Below are positions 1 to 9,234 of a stretch of 64,000 nucleotides of DNA, in pieces (the stretch's first letter is position 1; every line of letters begins with the position of its first letter). This DNA is from Tetrapyrgos nigripes. Its lineage: Eukaryota; Basidiomycota; Agaricomycetes; Agaricales; Campanellaceae. Below the pieces are notes generated by a model that saw nothing but the letters and a program-made list of their open reading frames with translations, did not search any database and was not told the origin of the DNA. Position numbers and translations under genes: made by a program. Location of the stretch: the NCBI GenBank assembly GCA_013368315.1, contig JAACJM010000181.1, positions 1 to 64,000 on the forward strand, written 5' to 3'.

Positions 1-639
1 TCAAAAAAACTTGAACCAAACTCACGTGGACGCGGTAGCTCAAAAACCGTAAACGATGAAGTTCCTCCAAAGTTCCTCGTCGGGACCTTTGCAAAGAACA
101 TTGCTGCCAGCAGCCAGTGTGTACCTGAATATGTGGTTATTGATCACGGAGCGGTACATAATCAATCTGTGACACCGCTATTCTAGCATCCGCATTGTGC
201 TAACTTTGACGTCTTTCAAGTTTACTGGAATTTCTGACTGGTAATGGCCTATCCGAGTTAAAGCACTAGCAAAGCCTGGAACAAATGTACTTGCTTTCAA
301 TTTCCTCCAGCATCTTCAGAAAGACTAGGAAAATGGGCATTACATACAACAAGGACCATATGGATCTTACGCGGGCTTCAGGTACATGCAATCATAATGG
401 GGCTTACCCGACACTCGAAATACTTTCGTCAGGATTGTATGCCCATGTTAACAATACGGAAATGATAATGAGAGACTTACACTGGCCTACAATAGATGCA
501 GAATCATTGCCGGAGACTTGTAATCCATTCAGAACCCTTACCTCGACTACATCTCTGCTCAGATTTTCAAACAACTTGGACAAGCTTGCAAGTAAGTCAG
601 AATAATGTTGATGACATTGTGTTCACTCATGAGTGCTTC
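1..639. other. No recognisable gene
   Basis: The reading frames here (the longest is 106 codons at 285-605 on +) show no domain I recognise, no convincing splice structure and no second copy elsewhere in the window. The segment lies outside the tandem array. It could be the degraded 3' continuation of the element at 640-1880. Confidence 0.4.
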
Positions 640-1330
640 ATTTTTATTATGTACTCTGTACAGAGTTGTATGCGGTTACAAGTTTTTTGCATTTTTTGTG
701 ATGACGGTAATTCGCGTATTGAGGATCAAGAACACTAGCCACGCCACTGGCTGTGGCGGCTATCTCAACCCTTTGCCTAAACTCGGTGAAGTTCGTCTCA
801 CCCTTGAGCATTTGGCACACTCGACCAGAAATCAGCCTTCTGTCCAATTCCGAATGTTTGGTCAGGCACGCGAGGGGGTACGAATCCGTTTAGGGGATGT
901 GCGTGCTGAACGACGACATTCCAGGGGTGAACGCCAATGAGTCGATTCGGATTAGGAGGAGGGATAGGAGGTTGCATCGGCATAGGCTGATAAGTGGGAA
1001 TATATTGGCCGGGTGGAGCAGCTGGCATTCAAGGAATCCACTGCTGTTGAGTAGGTATTTGCTGTGGCTGTGGCACAGGCACCGGCTGAGGAACGGGTTG
1101 AGCAATAGGCTGGGGAATGGGCTGTGGATAGGCTGGTGTTGCGGTGTTGCAGTAGGCGAACCCACTTGAGATGGAGCTTGGGTAGGATACCCATGTGGTG
1201 GTGTGATCTGACCACGCATAGTGTTGGGCTGATACGAACTACGAGGAGTTGCACCACCCGATAAATTGCCTGAAGCAGTTCTTGGGATACCGCCTATACA
1301 AGTCTTCATCTCCATTACCATTGGGGGATG
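640..1330 (-). pseudogene. Pro/Gln-rich gag-like remnant of an LTR retrotransposon
   Basis: Read on the minus strand, three frames follow one another: a Ser/Pro/Gln-rich stretch (about 1320-1130), a Pro/Gln-rich stretch (about 1170-800, interrupted by a TGA just before MPAAPPGQYIPTYQP) and a compact stretch containing FTEFRQRVEIAATASGV (about 810-650). The changes of frame and the internal stop show it is broken. A low-complexity Pro/Gln region followed by a small globular part resembles the gag region of fungal LTR retrotransposons, and the direct repeats at 1549-1706 lie where a 5' LTR would be. No reverse transcriptase or integrase is visible downstream, so at most a fragment remains. The family assignment is inference; an unrelated low-complexity gene remains possible. 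Confidence 0.3.
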
Positions 1331-1548
1331 GTGAAGAAACAGAGGGGGGTAGGAGGACGTGAGACATTTGGATTAGGAGTGGGATACGAAAATATGTTTC
1401 CTAATCCAGTGAAAACACCTTGGCCAACTGTTGGGGAAACAGTGACACGGAAGGAGAGTCGGTTTGGACTAGTAGAAGTCATAATTATAGCAGTACGTCG
1501 CTAGGGTAGCAGAGCGGGGCCCAATAACCTGTAGGACCTGATCTCTTC

Positions 1549-1706
1549 CATATCTATATGAACAGATACAGCTCAGCGAGAAGGAAGAGTCAACGCTTAA
1601 TATATTCATACCTATACGAACAGATACAGCTATAGGTATAACATGAGCAATAGAAATACTTGTGAGACATAAGTACTAACCTCAGCGAGAAGGAAGAGTC
1701 AACGCT
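1549..1706. repeat. Short direct repeats, possible LTR remnant
   Basis: The string CTCAGCGAGAAGGAAGAG with its flanks occurs at about 1573-1598 and again at about 1680-1706. A second pair, ending GAACAGATACAGCT, occurs at about 1550-1575 and 1605-1632. The two pairs interleave, as in a partly duplicated regulatory or LTR sequence. The surrounding AT-rich stretch to 1880 has no coding potential. Confidence 0.4.
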
Positions 1707-1889
1707 GAGGTTACTGTGGCTATGATTCGATATATATAGTACGGAGACAAATAAGTAAACCAAGTGACCATAAGTGGGCAGTACACGGACGAGATCCGGG
1801 TTGCCACATGAGGGAACGAAAAAAGGAAAGAAATGAAAATACCAAATCCTACACATCCGGGGTCATAATACGACATGATATCATAACAA

Positions 1890-3407
1890 AACAGTCTCCG
1901 TCACAGTTAGACTCATGGACACTGGTCAACAGAGTGAACAAGGCCCAGCCCGCATGGGTATGATACAGTGTTGATGTCGTCCTTGGTGGGCCTGAGTGCG
2001 CTCAAAGACGAGGAGAGGGCAAGGGAAGATTGGGGAATATGATCATGCGAGTCTGTCTGTGATAATGAGGGGCAGATCTGGAGACTTGGCACATTGGTAG
2101 TATGAAGACAGTGGGCCGTTGCTTTCGTTCTCGTTTTCGTTTTCGTTGGTGATGAATGAACTCTGATAGCTACAGAAAAGTCAGTCAAACAGAAACGTTG
2201 ATAAAACAATGATGAAAGCCTGTTCATAATTTTCGCGTTCCTCGATAATTTCAGCTCCAGCTCCAAAGCATTCCAGACCTATGACCATCTTCAACTATTT
2301 GAGAATGTCCCGGGTTCCTGCAGTGCTGCCGAAAGTTATCTTGAATTTGTCATCCTCTATTCTTCCCCAAGTCCGACGTTTCCCTAGCCATAAAGATTCC
2401 CAGTAAGATTTGCTTTTTCCTCTCCAAATTCCGAACCATCGATGCTGGACAATGTTGAGTGTTGTGACTTGCGAGTCTGGAGACTGGATACTTAACTGTC
2501 GGTGTCAGTAGAAGTAATTAGTGTCCCGAGGCGATACGGGTATGGTTCAAGACAGGACCAAATGATGACTTCTGAGGGTGGTCAAAACCCGTGAACGAGT
2601 GCCCATCATCGACCTCATTTCGTGGCGCCTTGTAGATACATGAGTAAGAACATCAAGTAGGAACTCGATGTGCGTATTTTAGCGCATACATTTTCATTTC
2701 ATTAGATGCCAGGAAGAGGCGGTTCCCGATGCGGTGGTGAGCAACGGTGAGAGTACGTGCCAAGCTTCAAACGTGACGCGCGTCAGGAGGCATCCAAAGA
2801 CGTACAGAACAAAAACGTTTCGCCATTCGATCTTTCTGTCCCGGGTTCTGATTTGGAGTTTTTTTAGCAGTCAGTGTTGCAGAGAGTAGAGCACATATGT
2901 ACATAGTATAGGAGTTGTATAGGAGAAGAATATACTTAGGTGACAAAGTAATGCTATCTGTCCTTCTGCCACGATGACATCCTAGACTACTGGTCTATGA
3001 GGGTTTATGCGGTCCTTGGGTCAGAGAGAACAGTGGAAGTAAGGATTATCGCCATTGTAGCCGTTGGCTGACACTGAGAGCTTCAAGTTGAGGGATGACT
3101 CGCGAGTTCCACCGACTACTGGTTCCCCGCTGCAATACAAGACACCTTGAAGTTCCACTCGTAGGCAAGTCATGAACACCGCCAGGAACTCATCCCCACT
3201 ATCACGAGTGTATCAGGATGAGAAAGGAGCCTGAGATAGAATGACCTCGTTATCCCTAAAGATGTTCATAAATCAGTCATCATTTTTGCGGGATCTGTAG
3301 CTTTAGTTGGGAGTACCGGTGAACAACGTATGTTTACCCTTCGGACCAGGCATCAACCAAGCATTGAACGCAACCCATGCTCAAACAAAACGAGGTAGCC
3401 GACAACT
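1890..3407. repeat. Post-NLR spacer, copy of the unit end (left-edge unit)
   Basis: This non-coding stretch matches the sequence that follows the NLR genes at 14992, 24760, 38310, 50211 and 63180. Shared landmarks are a TGATACAGTGTTGATGTCGT block, a GATAATTTCAGCTCCAGCTC block and a GCGCCTTGTAGATACATGAG block. It shows that a further NLR unit once lay to the left. No open frame is conserved between copies. Confidence 0.7.
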
Positions 3408-4400
3408 TTAACCCACATTGAATGTGATGACCCGACAGAACAGGTTTGTAAGTTTGAGAATTGGTGTCGGCAACAAAGTTATCAAAGGTATCAGTGTCGA
3501 CGCTGCTGTATGAGTATCCGAATGTCGGAAATTATGTAGCGGCGTCGTTCCATTGGGTAGATATCCAAGTTGTAAATGGCAGAAATTTGACATTGCGCTT
3601 CCTCCGACAACTCCTCCCATTGTGAAAGCAAACGTCTTCCAATGGGAGTTTCCACCTAGACGATAGATAAAGCTATCGTTGAGCAGGTTACGATTACAGA
3701 GAAAATCGATGCACTCACCGGTCACAATCTGTATGTGGAACGTCTGTCGATTGTCGTAAGATCTGGAGTAAGTATTGTGCGAGCCTATAATGTGACGAAA
3801 ATCGTTGTTGGTCGTCACATACTGATCTCCGCCAATAAATTCCACTAGCGAATTATCAGCTGTGATAGTCAGGCTAGTTAGAAATGATTGCGGTTGAGCA
3901 TGATTGTGGCCATTTGCTGCCTGGTTATCGTCTGACGGTGACGAGTGAGTATCGGTATCTGTAACTGAGGAGCTTTGCGCACCTGTTTTATCCTTGTTCT
4001 GTGCGTATGGTTGCCGCTCCTGCTCCTACTTCTTTGCCTCCTGTCATTCGTCCTCCAAGTCTGCCCTAGACTTTGTTATCCCATCCCATGCTCTCCTGGA
4101 CGCAGCGGATCAGAACTTGGCGAGTAAGAGGGAACGATGAATCGCTCTACTCACCGCATTTGGAACCAAACCTGCCGTTGGAGTTATTCAGCGAAAAAGT
4201 TGAAAAAGGGTGTACTACAAGAAAGATAGAACTGACCTTGACAAAACGCGGGTCCAAGTCGAGCCGTTCAGCGAACTCGTTGCGGAGGGCGGCATTGGGG
4301 CTTGTGTCGCGCTTGAAGAAGGACTCGAGAGCCTTGAGCACAGCGTGGTATGTCACTGGATGGGACGGAAGTCGACTGCTGAGGGATCCATGTGGTAGAA
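3408..4400 (-). pseudogene. Homeodomain protein pseudogene
   Basis: The minus strand encodes ALESFFKRDTSPNAALRN and then EFAERLDLDPRFVK (about 4340-4220). These fit helices 1 and 2 and the start of helix 3 of a homeodomain. After a probable intron comes a basic/charged tail, KSRADLEDE-stop-QEAKK-stop-EQERQ (about 4070-4015), in which two sense codons have become TGA and TAG. A Ser/Thr/Asp-rich linker and a segment containing EFIGGDQYVTTNNDF follow, down to the stop near 3408. The WFQNRR part of helix 3 is not clearly readable. A transcription factor of the general fungal homeobox class is the likely parent. The last ~100 bp (3408-3520) recur at about 16310-16410, marking a duplication breakpoint. 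Two nonsense codons make a working product unlikely. Confidence 0.6.
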
Positions 4401-4449
4401 GGGGTAGTTACTAGTTGAGGGAGTGTCAAAAGTTGAGGTATAGGCGCTC

Positions 4450-4888
4450 CAAAGGCGCTCAGTCAGGGCGTGCAAAATAGGACTTGTATTGGACGTCTTT
4501 GACAGCGGTGAAATTGCGTGAATTCGTTCTGAGCCAGGAGGAGGTCTAGAATGCTACGTTGAGAACACGTTCCCGAGAGTAGAACCTATCACTGAAACTG
4601 TAAACAGAAATGGCAATTCTTTTGCATATTGTAGCCAAGCGAGGAGCCTTGCAAGTGGTGATTTTGGTTCAAGATGGTGCAGATGTTAATGACAAGTTAA
4701 CGAACTGGCAGGGGAGGAATCAAGATGGGTGTCCACTGCAAGAAGAAGCAAAGAAGAAGCGGCATTCAAGTTTGGTAATAATCCGAGATATGGAAACTGC
4801 CCTCGCGCAGGTGCACACCAAGGATACAATCCAGCCATCATTAGATATCTATAATCTGCGAAATAACAAAGCTCAAGTCACAGCATAA
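4450..4888 (+). pseudogene. Ankyrin-repeat remnant, copy 1 (least damaged)
   Basis: From the ATG at 4610 the frame reads LLHIVAKRGALQVV, then ILVQDGADVN, matching the two helices and loop of ankyrin repeats. The frame then runs into a Lys/Glu-rich stretch and stops at 4886-4888. The leader from about 4450 (GGCGTGCAAAATAGGACTTG and onward) is shared with the copies at 17990, 28720 and 41790. Those copies have lost bases between AERG and the ILVQDGAD part, so this copy keeps the older frame. It is probably the broken end of an ankyrin-containing protein, perhaps a NACHT-ankyrin NLR; that link is inference. Confidence 0.5.
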
Positions 4889-4959
4889 CTATAGGTGTAC
4901 ATGTAGTAAAATACATGTATGTACAATGAATAATAAGCTAGGTGTATGTACATTACTCC

Positions 4960-5640
4960 GTCATTATAGTTTCACATCACTTCCCCCCCCCTCTCATCCC
5001 ACCAAATCCTCCTAATCCACCTTCTCCTCCTCGTCACAGACCCAGGGTACGGTGTAGGAGAAGGATTTTGCCAGGCGTCGTTTGTGTAGATGAAGCCGTC
5101 TACATGTATAATTTAAAGGTTGGGGTTGGGGTTGGGGTTGGAGTTGAAGCGAGGCAACGAGGAGGGGGAAACAGAGTGGGGAAGATGGTTCGTCAGTATC
5201 AGTGTCGTGTCGGGAACCAAAACCAAAAAATAAAAATAAAATAAAAAAAAGAGAAATTAAATAACGAAATGGCGTAGTTGGCGTATGGCGAATTCGCAGG
5301 AACAGTAAGGGTCAGAGAATAAAAATAAAAATATGGCAGGTAAAAAGTGTCATCGTTCATATCGGCTGGCAGCGGGGCGACAGAGAAAAGATCGATAGTC
5401 CGAAAAAACAGATGAAACAAAAAGAAAAAAAGAAAAAGATCAAGAAAAAGATGAAGCCACCGACACTTTATCGGCTTTTCAAGTACCCGCATCCCCATAC
5501 CCAGACGTAGATGTAAACGTCGACGCCCCACCCCCACCCCTAGCATCATAATCAACCCTCCAATCTTCTGTTTCTATGAATTTTCATCCTGGGGCGAGGG
5601 AGAAGGTTAGGTTGCTGCTATACGAATGATGAGGATTGAG
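4960..5640 (-). pseudogene. Pex30-type peroxin, dysferlin-domain end (fragment)
   Basis: The minus strand around 5110-5060 encodes the DysF C-terminal motif seen in all copies (VDGFIYTNDAW, then NPSPTP), and around 5620-5560 the DysF N-terminal motif LAPGWKFIETEDW. Pex23/Pex30-family peroxins are integral membrane proteins of the peroxisome or ER that control peroxisome number. Between the motifs the acidic insert found in other copies is mostly replaced by AT-rich sequence full of stops. The frame is broken and the transmembrane region is missing; its 5' piece lies at 5780-6060. This copy is dead. Confidence 0.65.
5118..5144 (+). repeat. GGGGTT microsatellite inside the pex30 fragment
   Basis: Four consecutive six-base GGGGTT units lie where other copies have non-repetitive sequence, giving potential for a G-quadruplex. 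The array is too short and too internal to be a telomere. Confidence 0.7.
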
Positions 5641-5779
5641 GTGTGAATTGCGGCCACGGGCGGATGTGCGATGTGAGTTGTGGGCGGATGGGGGACGATT
5701 GTGCGATACGCGTGTGGAAAGGGTACGTTTATTGTGCGTTCGTTATGTGTTGGGGACGACGTGAACAACGTGTCACGTT

Positions 5780-6059
5780 AAATTTTGAGTTGCTGTGTCT
5801 TGAAACCAGAACAACCCCCCTACTACGCGGTCCACGAAGCGTTTAAAGTTGATGGTAGTAATTTGATGGAAAGAGGGTCTTTATTGGATAACAAGAATGC
5901 TTTGGTGCGTTTGCGACGAGGGTTGTAGCCTGCATCTTCAGATGGGACAGAGGAAGATAAGAGCAGTTGGGGAAGGATGGCAAAGGCGCAAGTGGATTGG
6001 ACGGTAAAGACGTTCGTTGTCTCTTTGCATCTTGTCTTGTTGCAGTCGATGGTAGCCAT
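5780..6059 (-). pseudogene. Pex30-type peroxin, N-terminal fragment
   Basis: The minus-strand frame from the ATG at 6059 contains LPQLLLSSSVPSEDAGYN, RRKRTKAFLLSNKDPLSI and then stops. The SNKDPLSI segment lies just before the first membrane helix in Pex30-like proteins. The rest of the membrane domain is absent: the 3' part of the gene (4960-5640) sits almost directly next to it. An internal deletion has therefore joined the two ends of the gene. Confidence 0.65.
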
Positions 6060-6070
6060 GATTAGCTAAT

Positions 6071-6089
6071 ACGCGTTTCTTCGACGCGT
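6071..6089. promoter_or_regulatory. Paired ACGCGT boxes (MCB-like)
   Basis: ACGCGT occurs at 6071-6076 and 6084-6089, separated by TTTCTTCG. ACGCGT is the MluI cell-cycle box bound by MBF-type factors in fungi. The pair lies between the 5' end of the leftward pex30 copy and the rightward MFS remnant, so it may be a divergent promoter element. The same pair recurs in eight places in the window. Confidence 0.5.
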
Positions 6090-6099
6090 CCGACTCTCA

Positions 6100-7168
6100 A
6101 ATATGATTCCAAGTTCTCTTTTACTCGTGCAGACCCTCCTTTGCATTAAAATGTCCAAATGTTTTTCGACGAGGAATCTGTCATGGAAGAGGACAGTCAA
6201 TGGGATGATGTTGCAGTTTATTCAACAGTTGAACGACGTGAGTGAGGTTTATTCCTTTGCATCTGTATCTGCTTGGCTAGCGCTTTCAGTGTTTCTGACC
6301 TATCCTAACCCCCTCCTTACCCTTTGTCATTCAGACGATTCTTGGAGCTGTCTCTGTCGTTGGTACTGTTCCTGCTTTGATATGTTACTGTCTTTTTGGC
6401 TTCTACTTTACATGCACGTCAACTCATGGATGTTCCACAGTACCTCATTGAAACCTGGGGCCGTCGTCGCTCCCTTCTAACCGGGTCAACAATGGAAGCC
6501 GTCTGTGCTATCATCGTGTGTCCCGCCCCCTCTCTCACCTAGGCCAGCGTGGTTTACTTCGCTTATCGCTTATCCAGACCGGGCTCATAGGCCACTTCAC
6601 CCTCGCTCCCCCTGGCACAGATCCCTCCCAACTCACGCCGTCTCAGAAAAGAGGTGGAGACGTCCTTATAGCGTTCGCTGTCCTACACATGTTCTCGTTC
6701 GCGGTCTTTTGGGGTCCGGTTCCTTGGGTGCCGTTACGTGTTAGGCCAAAGGCGATTGCATTGGGTAGCGCGACGAATTGGATTTGGTATTTTTTGCCGA
6801 GTTTTTTCTCGGTGTGAGGATTTCGAATGAGTGAGTTTTTCTTCTTTTTTTGAGGTGTTTCGTCGATATGTTTTTTGATGGGCTGTACTGACCATGCTTC
6901 TTTTGTTCCGCTTAGCATCGGCTCCCTCATCCTCATGATCTTCTTCGGCATGCTCGTATTCGGATTTGTCTACGTCTACCTCTTTATCCCTGAAACCAAA
7001 GGCCTTATATTGGAAGAGGTAGACGAGATGTATGTCGCTGGGATTAAACTTTGGAATAGTGCTTCTTGGAAACCTCATAGGATGGAAGAGGCACATGAGA
7101 AGGTTGCGAATGCGCGTGCGCGTGCGACTGGGCATGCAGAGGTAAGAGAGGTTGAGGAGAAGGTTTAG
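6100..7168 (+). pseudogene. MFS sugar transporter, 5'-truncated pseudogene, copy 1
   Basis: Successive exons in different frames encode MMLQFIQQLND, YLIETWGRRRSLLTGS (loop motif with the RRR signature), HFTLAPPGTDPSQLTPSQKR, AFAVLHMFSFAVFWGPVPW, RPKAIALGSATNWIW, then a helix, PETKGLILEEVDEMY and a hydrophilic tail ending at 7168. The PETKG signature near the C-terminus is diagnostic of the hexose/sugar-porter family. Only the second half of the usual 12-helix protein is present. The GESFPLR motif before RPKAIAL is lost in this copy but kept in the other two. The cattcag segment near 6335 is out of frame with its neighbours. No functional transporter is expected. Confidence 0.75.
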
Positions 7169-7854
7169 GATGGGTCTGCGTGATGGTTGTTGAGAAGGGG
7201 GGAGGCCGTGATGTATGTTGGAGTCCGGGGTCCTTAGCTCCCAGTGGGTAGAAGGGCACTAAGGAGATTAAGCTGTGATTCGTTTGAAAGAACCGGCATC
7301 ATTGTTGTCTCCCTGTACGATAAGTCGTTTCAAAGAATTGTTCATCATGCTCTTTTCTTGGTCTACATCATACTCTGGCGGGGCCGGACTCCACATACTC
7401 ATCTTCCCGTGCGTCGGGTCCCAGTCAAGTTTCCTATCACAAGGTCTTTTGACGCGCTGAAATGAAGAATCAGGAGGCCTGGGTCAAGTACCTTCCTCCT
7501 GTACCTCGCACAAGAAGAATGCGTACGATCTTGACTTTATACTCTGCTGGCCTCACGCGTAATTGAGGATCAGTCTCCTTTTACTTTGTGCAGTGAAACG
7601 GGGGACTATCCATACATTGCGGACGGCTGTCTTGCCTTTATTCCAACAGGAGTGTTATATGCTTGACGGTGTGTTCCGGTTTCAGAACTCAAGGGAACCA
7701 ATCCTCACGCGTACGCTGAATCACTGAACAAATCATGTAAATCCCTTGGCCCTTAATCGAAATCCTTGTACCTCTCGAACTCAGACTCGATATTGTTTCT
7801 TATTTTCAGGAACTGGCATTGACTTGAGCGTTTTTCACCTCTAGTTCCCAAGAG
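7169..7854 (+). other. Intergenic region upstream of the secreted-peptide gene
   Basis: This region is conserved in the three copies of the module (also 33631-34290 and 55497-56170). It holds small frames that are not conserved as proteins. It probably contains the upstream regulatory sequence of the peptide gene at 8059. Confidence 0.5.
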
Positions 7855-7862
7855 TCTAAATA
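7855..7862 (+). promoter_or_regulatory. Degenerate TATA box
   Basis: This copy reads TCTAAATA where the other two read TATAAATA (34296, 56173), about 200 bp before the ATG. The surrounding sequence is otherwise the same, so the box appears to carry one point mutation here. Confidence 0.55.
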
Positions 7863-8058
7863 CTCTCTTGTCGGACTGGAAAGGACAACGGTTCAACAAA
7901 CCTTCAGAGCACACAAGTCCGAGTCAATCCTCTGCTCCGAGTCTACAACCTTTTTTTCAACTTCTTAAACCACGTAAGTCTTCTCTACTGTGCTTCTACC
8001 TCCCTATCGCGAGCTCATTCTTCTCTTCTCTTCTCCCCCCTCCCCCCCTTTCGACAGC

Positions 8059-8317
8059 ATGCAATTCATCACCAATGGCACCAACACCTCTGGCTTCTTC
8101 ACCATGTCCAAGCTCATGGCTTTGGCCGTTGTAGCTTTGACTATGACTATGCAGGCAACTGCTTCCCCGGTAGCAGTCGCTGAGCCGGATGTTTTGGAAG
8201 GTGAGTCTACCTCCTCACCTGGCATTCGCTATTCCATCGACTATCCGAGTACCGTGACTTACTCGTTCCCAACTAGCTCGCTGCATTTGCCGCAACCCCG
8301 CTTGCTCTAACTGCTAA
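8059..8317 (+). CDS. Small secreted cysteine-rich peptide, copy 1
   Basis: Two exons (8059-8200, 8277-8317) joined across a 76-bp GTGAGT...CTAG intron give a 60-residue protein. A 5'UTR intron (7974-8057, GTAAGT...ACAG) ends one base before the ATG. The hydrophobic run LMALAVVALTMTM followed by QATASP is a typical secretion signal with a cleavage site near ATA/SP. The mature end is EARCICRNPACSNC, with four cysteines spaced C-x-C-x4-C-x2-C in the last 12 residues. If the intron is kept, the frame instead runs through 8310 to a cysteine-free tail. Exon 2 is identical in all three copies, while the intron has changed by substitutions and a 3-bp length difference, which favours the spliced product. 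I do not recognise the family; effector, signalling peptide or metal-binding peptide are all open. Confidence 0.65.
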
Positions 8318-8604
8318 ACACTCGGCGCTGAGCTGCGAAATGTATACAGTATGGGCACTGCAGTATAGTACTTCGAGGTTATCCATCTAAGGCTTATCCG
8401 TCTTTTTCTTCGCCTTCACCTTCGCCTTCGTCTTCGTTCAAACTATGTATTGGGTTTATCGTCATTGGATTTTGGGTTCTGTTTCATCGGGTTTCGAGTA
8501 TGTTGTATGTGCATTGAAAGAAAAGTGGATAAATGTAGAAACGAAAATTGTGGATGTGTAAATTCGTAGTAAATTTGACGAGCAATTAAGTATCTTATGG
8601 TTAT

Positions 8605-9159
8605 GTTTGAAACAAGTAAATTTTGAAAAAGCCTGGGCTCCTTTGCTTTTATCATTCTTTATGCGATGTACTTCATCGATAATGATACATGACCAATGAA
8701 GGTCACAGAGTTGCTCAATATCTCGAGCCGCCAGATCAAAGCTGGTGATAACTGTCCTCATTTAAAAATGGATAACATAGCATAGATGATGTCAGGACGT
8801 ACCAACGTCTAGCCTGCCGTAGCGAAAGTCTTTGAGCACCACTTCTCGCTCTTGGCGTGGGCCAATGTAGCATCCAATCTCGAAATAGCCCCACTACAGA
8901 ACGTCAGAAAAAAGAACACACCGCAGGTTACATTAGCGACTCACTGTGTCAAATTCTCCTTCCCAGTTTCCCACTACGCTACTGGGCGCTATAATGAGGC
9001 ATGTGGGCCAAGAGTTGTTGGTAGGAGGTAACGACCTGTTCTTCTTCCAATCTTTCCCGTCCATGAGTTGGGAGACCTTGTGTCGTCGATTCTCGTCCGA
9101 AGAGGTGCCCGTTTTCTTCATAATGGCAGATAGGAACGAAATGATCTGGATGGTTTTCC
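8605..9159 (-). pseudogene. SNF2-family ATPase fragment (ERCC6L2/Rad26-like)
   Basis: Three consecutive minus-strand exons stay in frame across two clean introns. Exon a (from 9159) reads GKTIQIISFLSAIM (motif I), later CLIIAPSSVVGNWEGEFDT (motif Ia region). Exon b (about 8895-8805) reads WGYFEIGCYIGPRQEREVVL. Exon c (about 8755-8610) reads VITSFDLAARDIEQL, then IIIDEVHRIKNDKS (DEVH box, motif II). The order matches the first RecA lobe of SNF2 helicases of the DNA-repair type. Everything before GKT (including the first Gly residues of Walker A) and after the DEVH exon is missing, so it is a transduced fragment rather than a gene. It occurs only once in the window. Confidence 0.7.
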
Positions 9160-9234
9160 CTGCAAATTATGTTTAGCGGCGTGTATTGCGTAAATCAAGA
9201 GGTTCAACTTGCCCTAAAGATCTTCAGTATAGGG

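Noticed and set aside
5118..5144. GGGGTT repeats as a telomere
   Set aside because: Only four units, internal to a pseudogene, and the common fungal telomere repeat is TTAGGG.
7990..8310. Continuous 106-codon frame through the peptide gene
   Set aside because: It starts inside the 5'UTR intron and reads through a strong GTGAGT/CTAG intron; the spliced 60-aa model fits the conservation better.
8303..8317. CSNC end of the peptide as a CaaX prenylation box (pheromone precursor)
   Set aside because: The peptide has a clear ER signal sequence and further cysteines, and Asn is a poor fit at the second aliphatic position; basidiomycete pheromone precursors lack such a signal.
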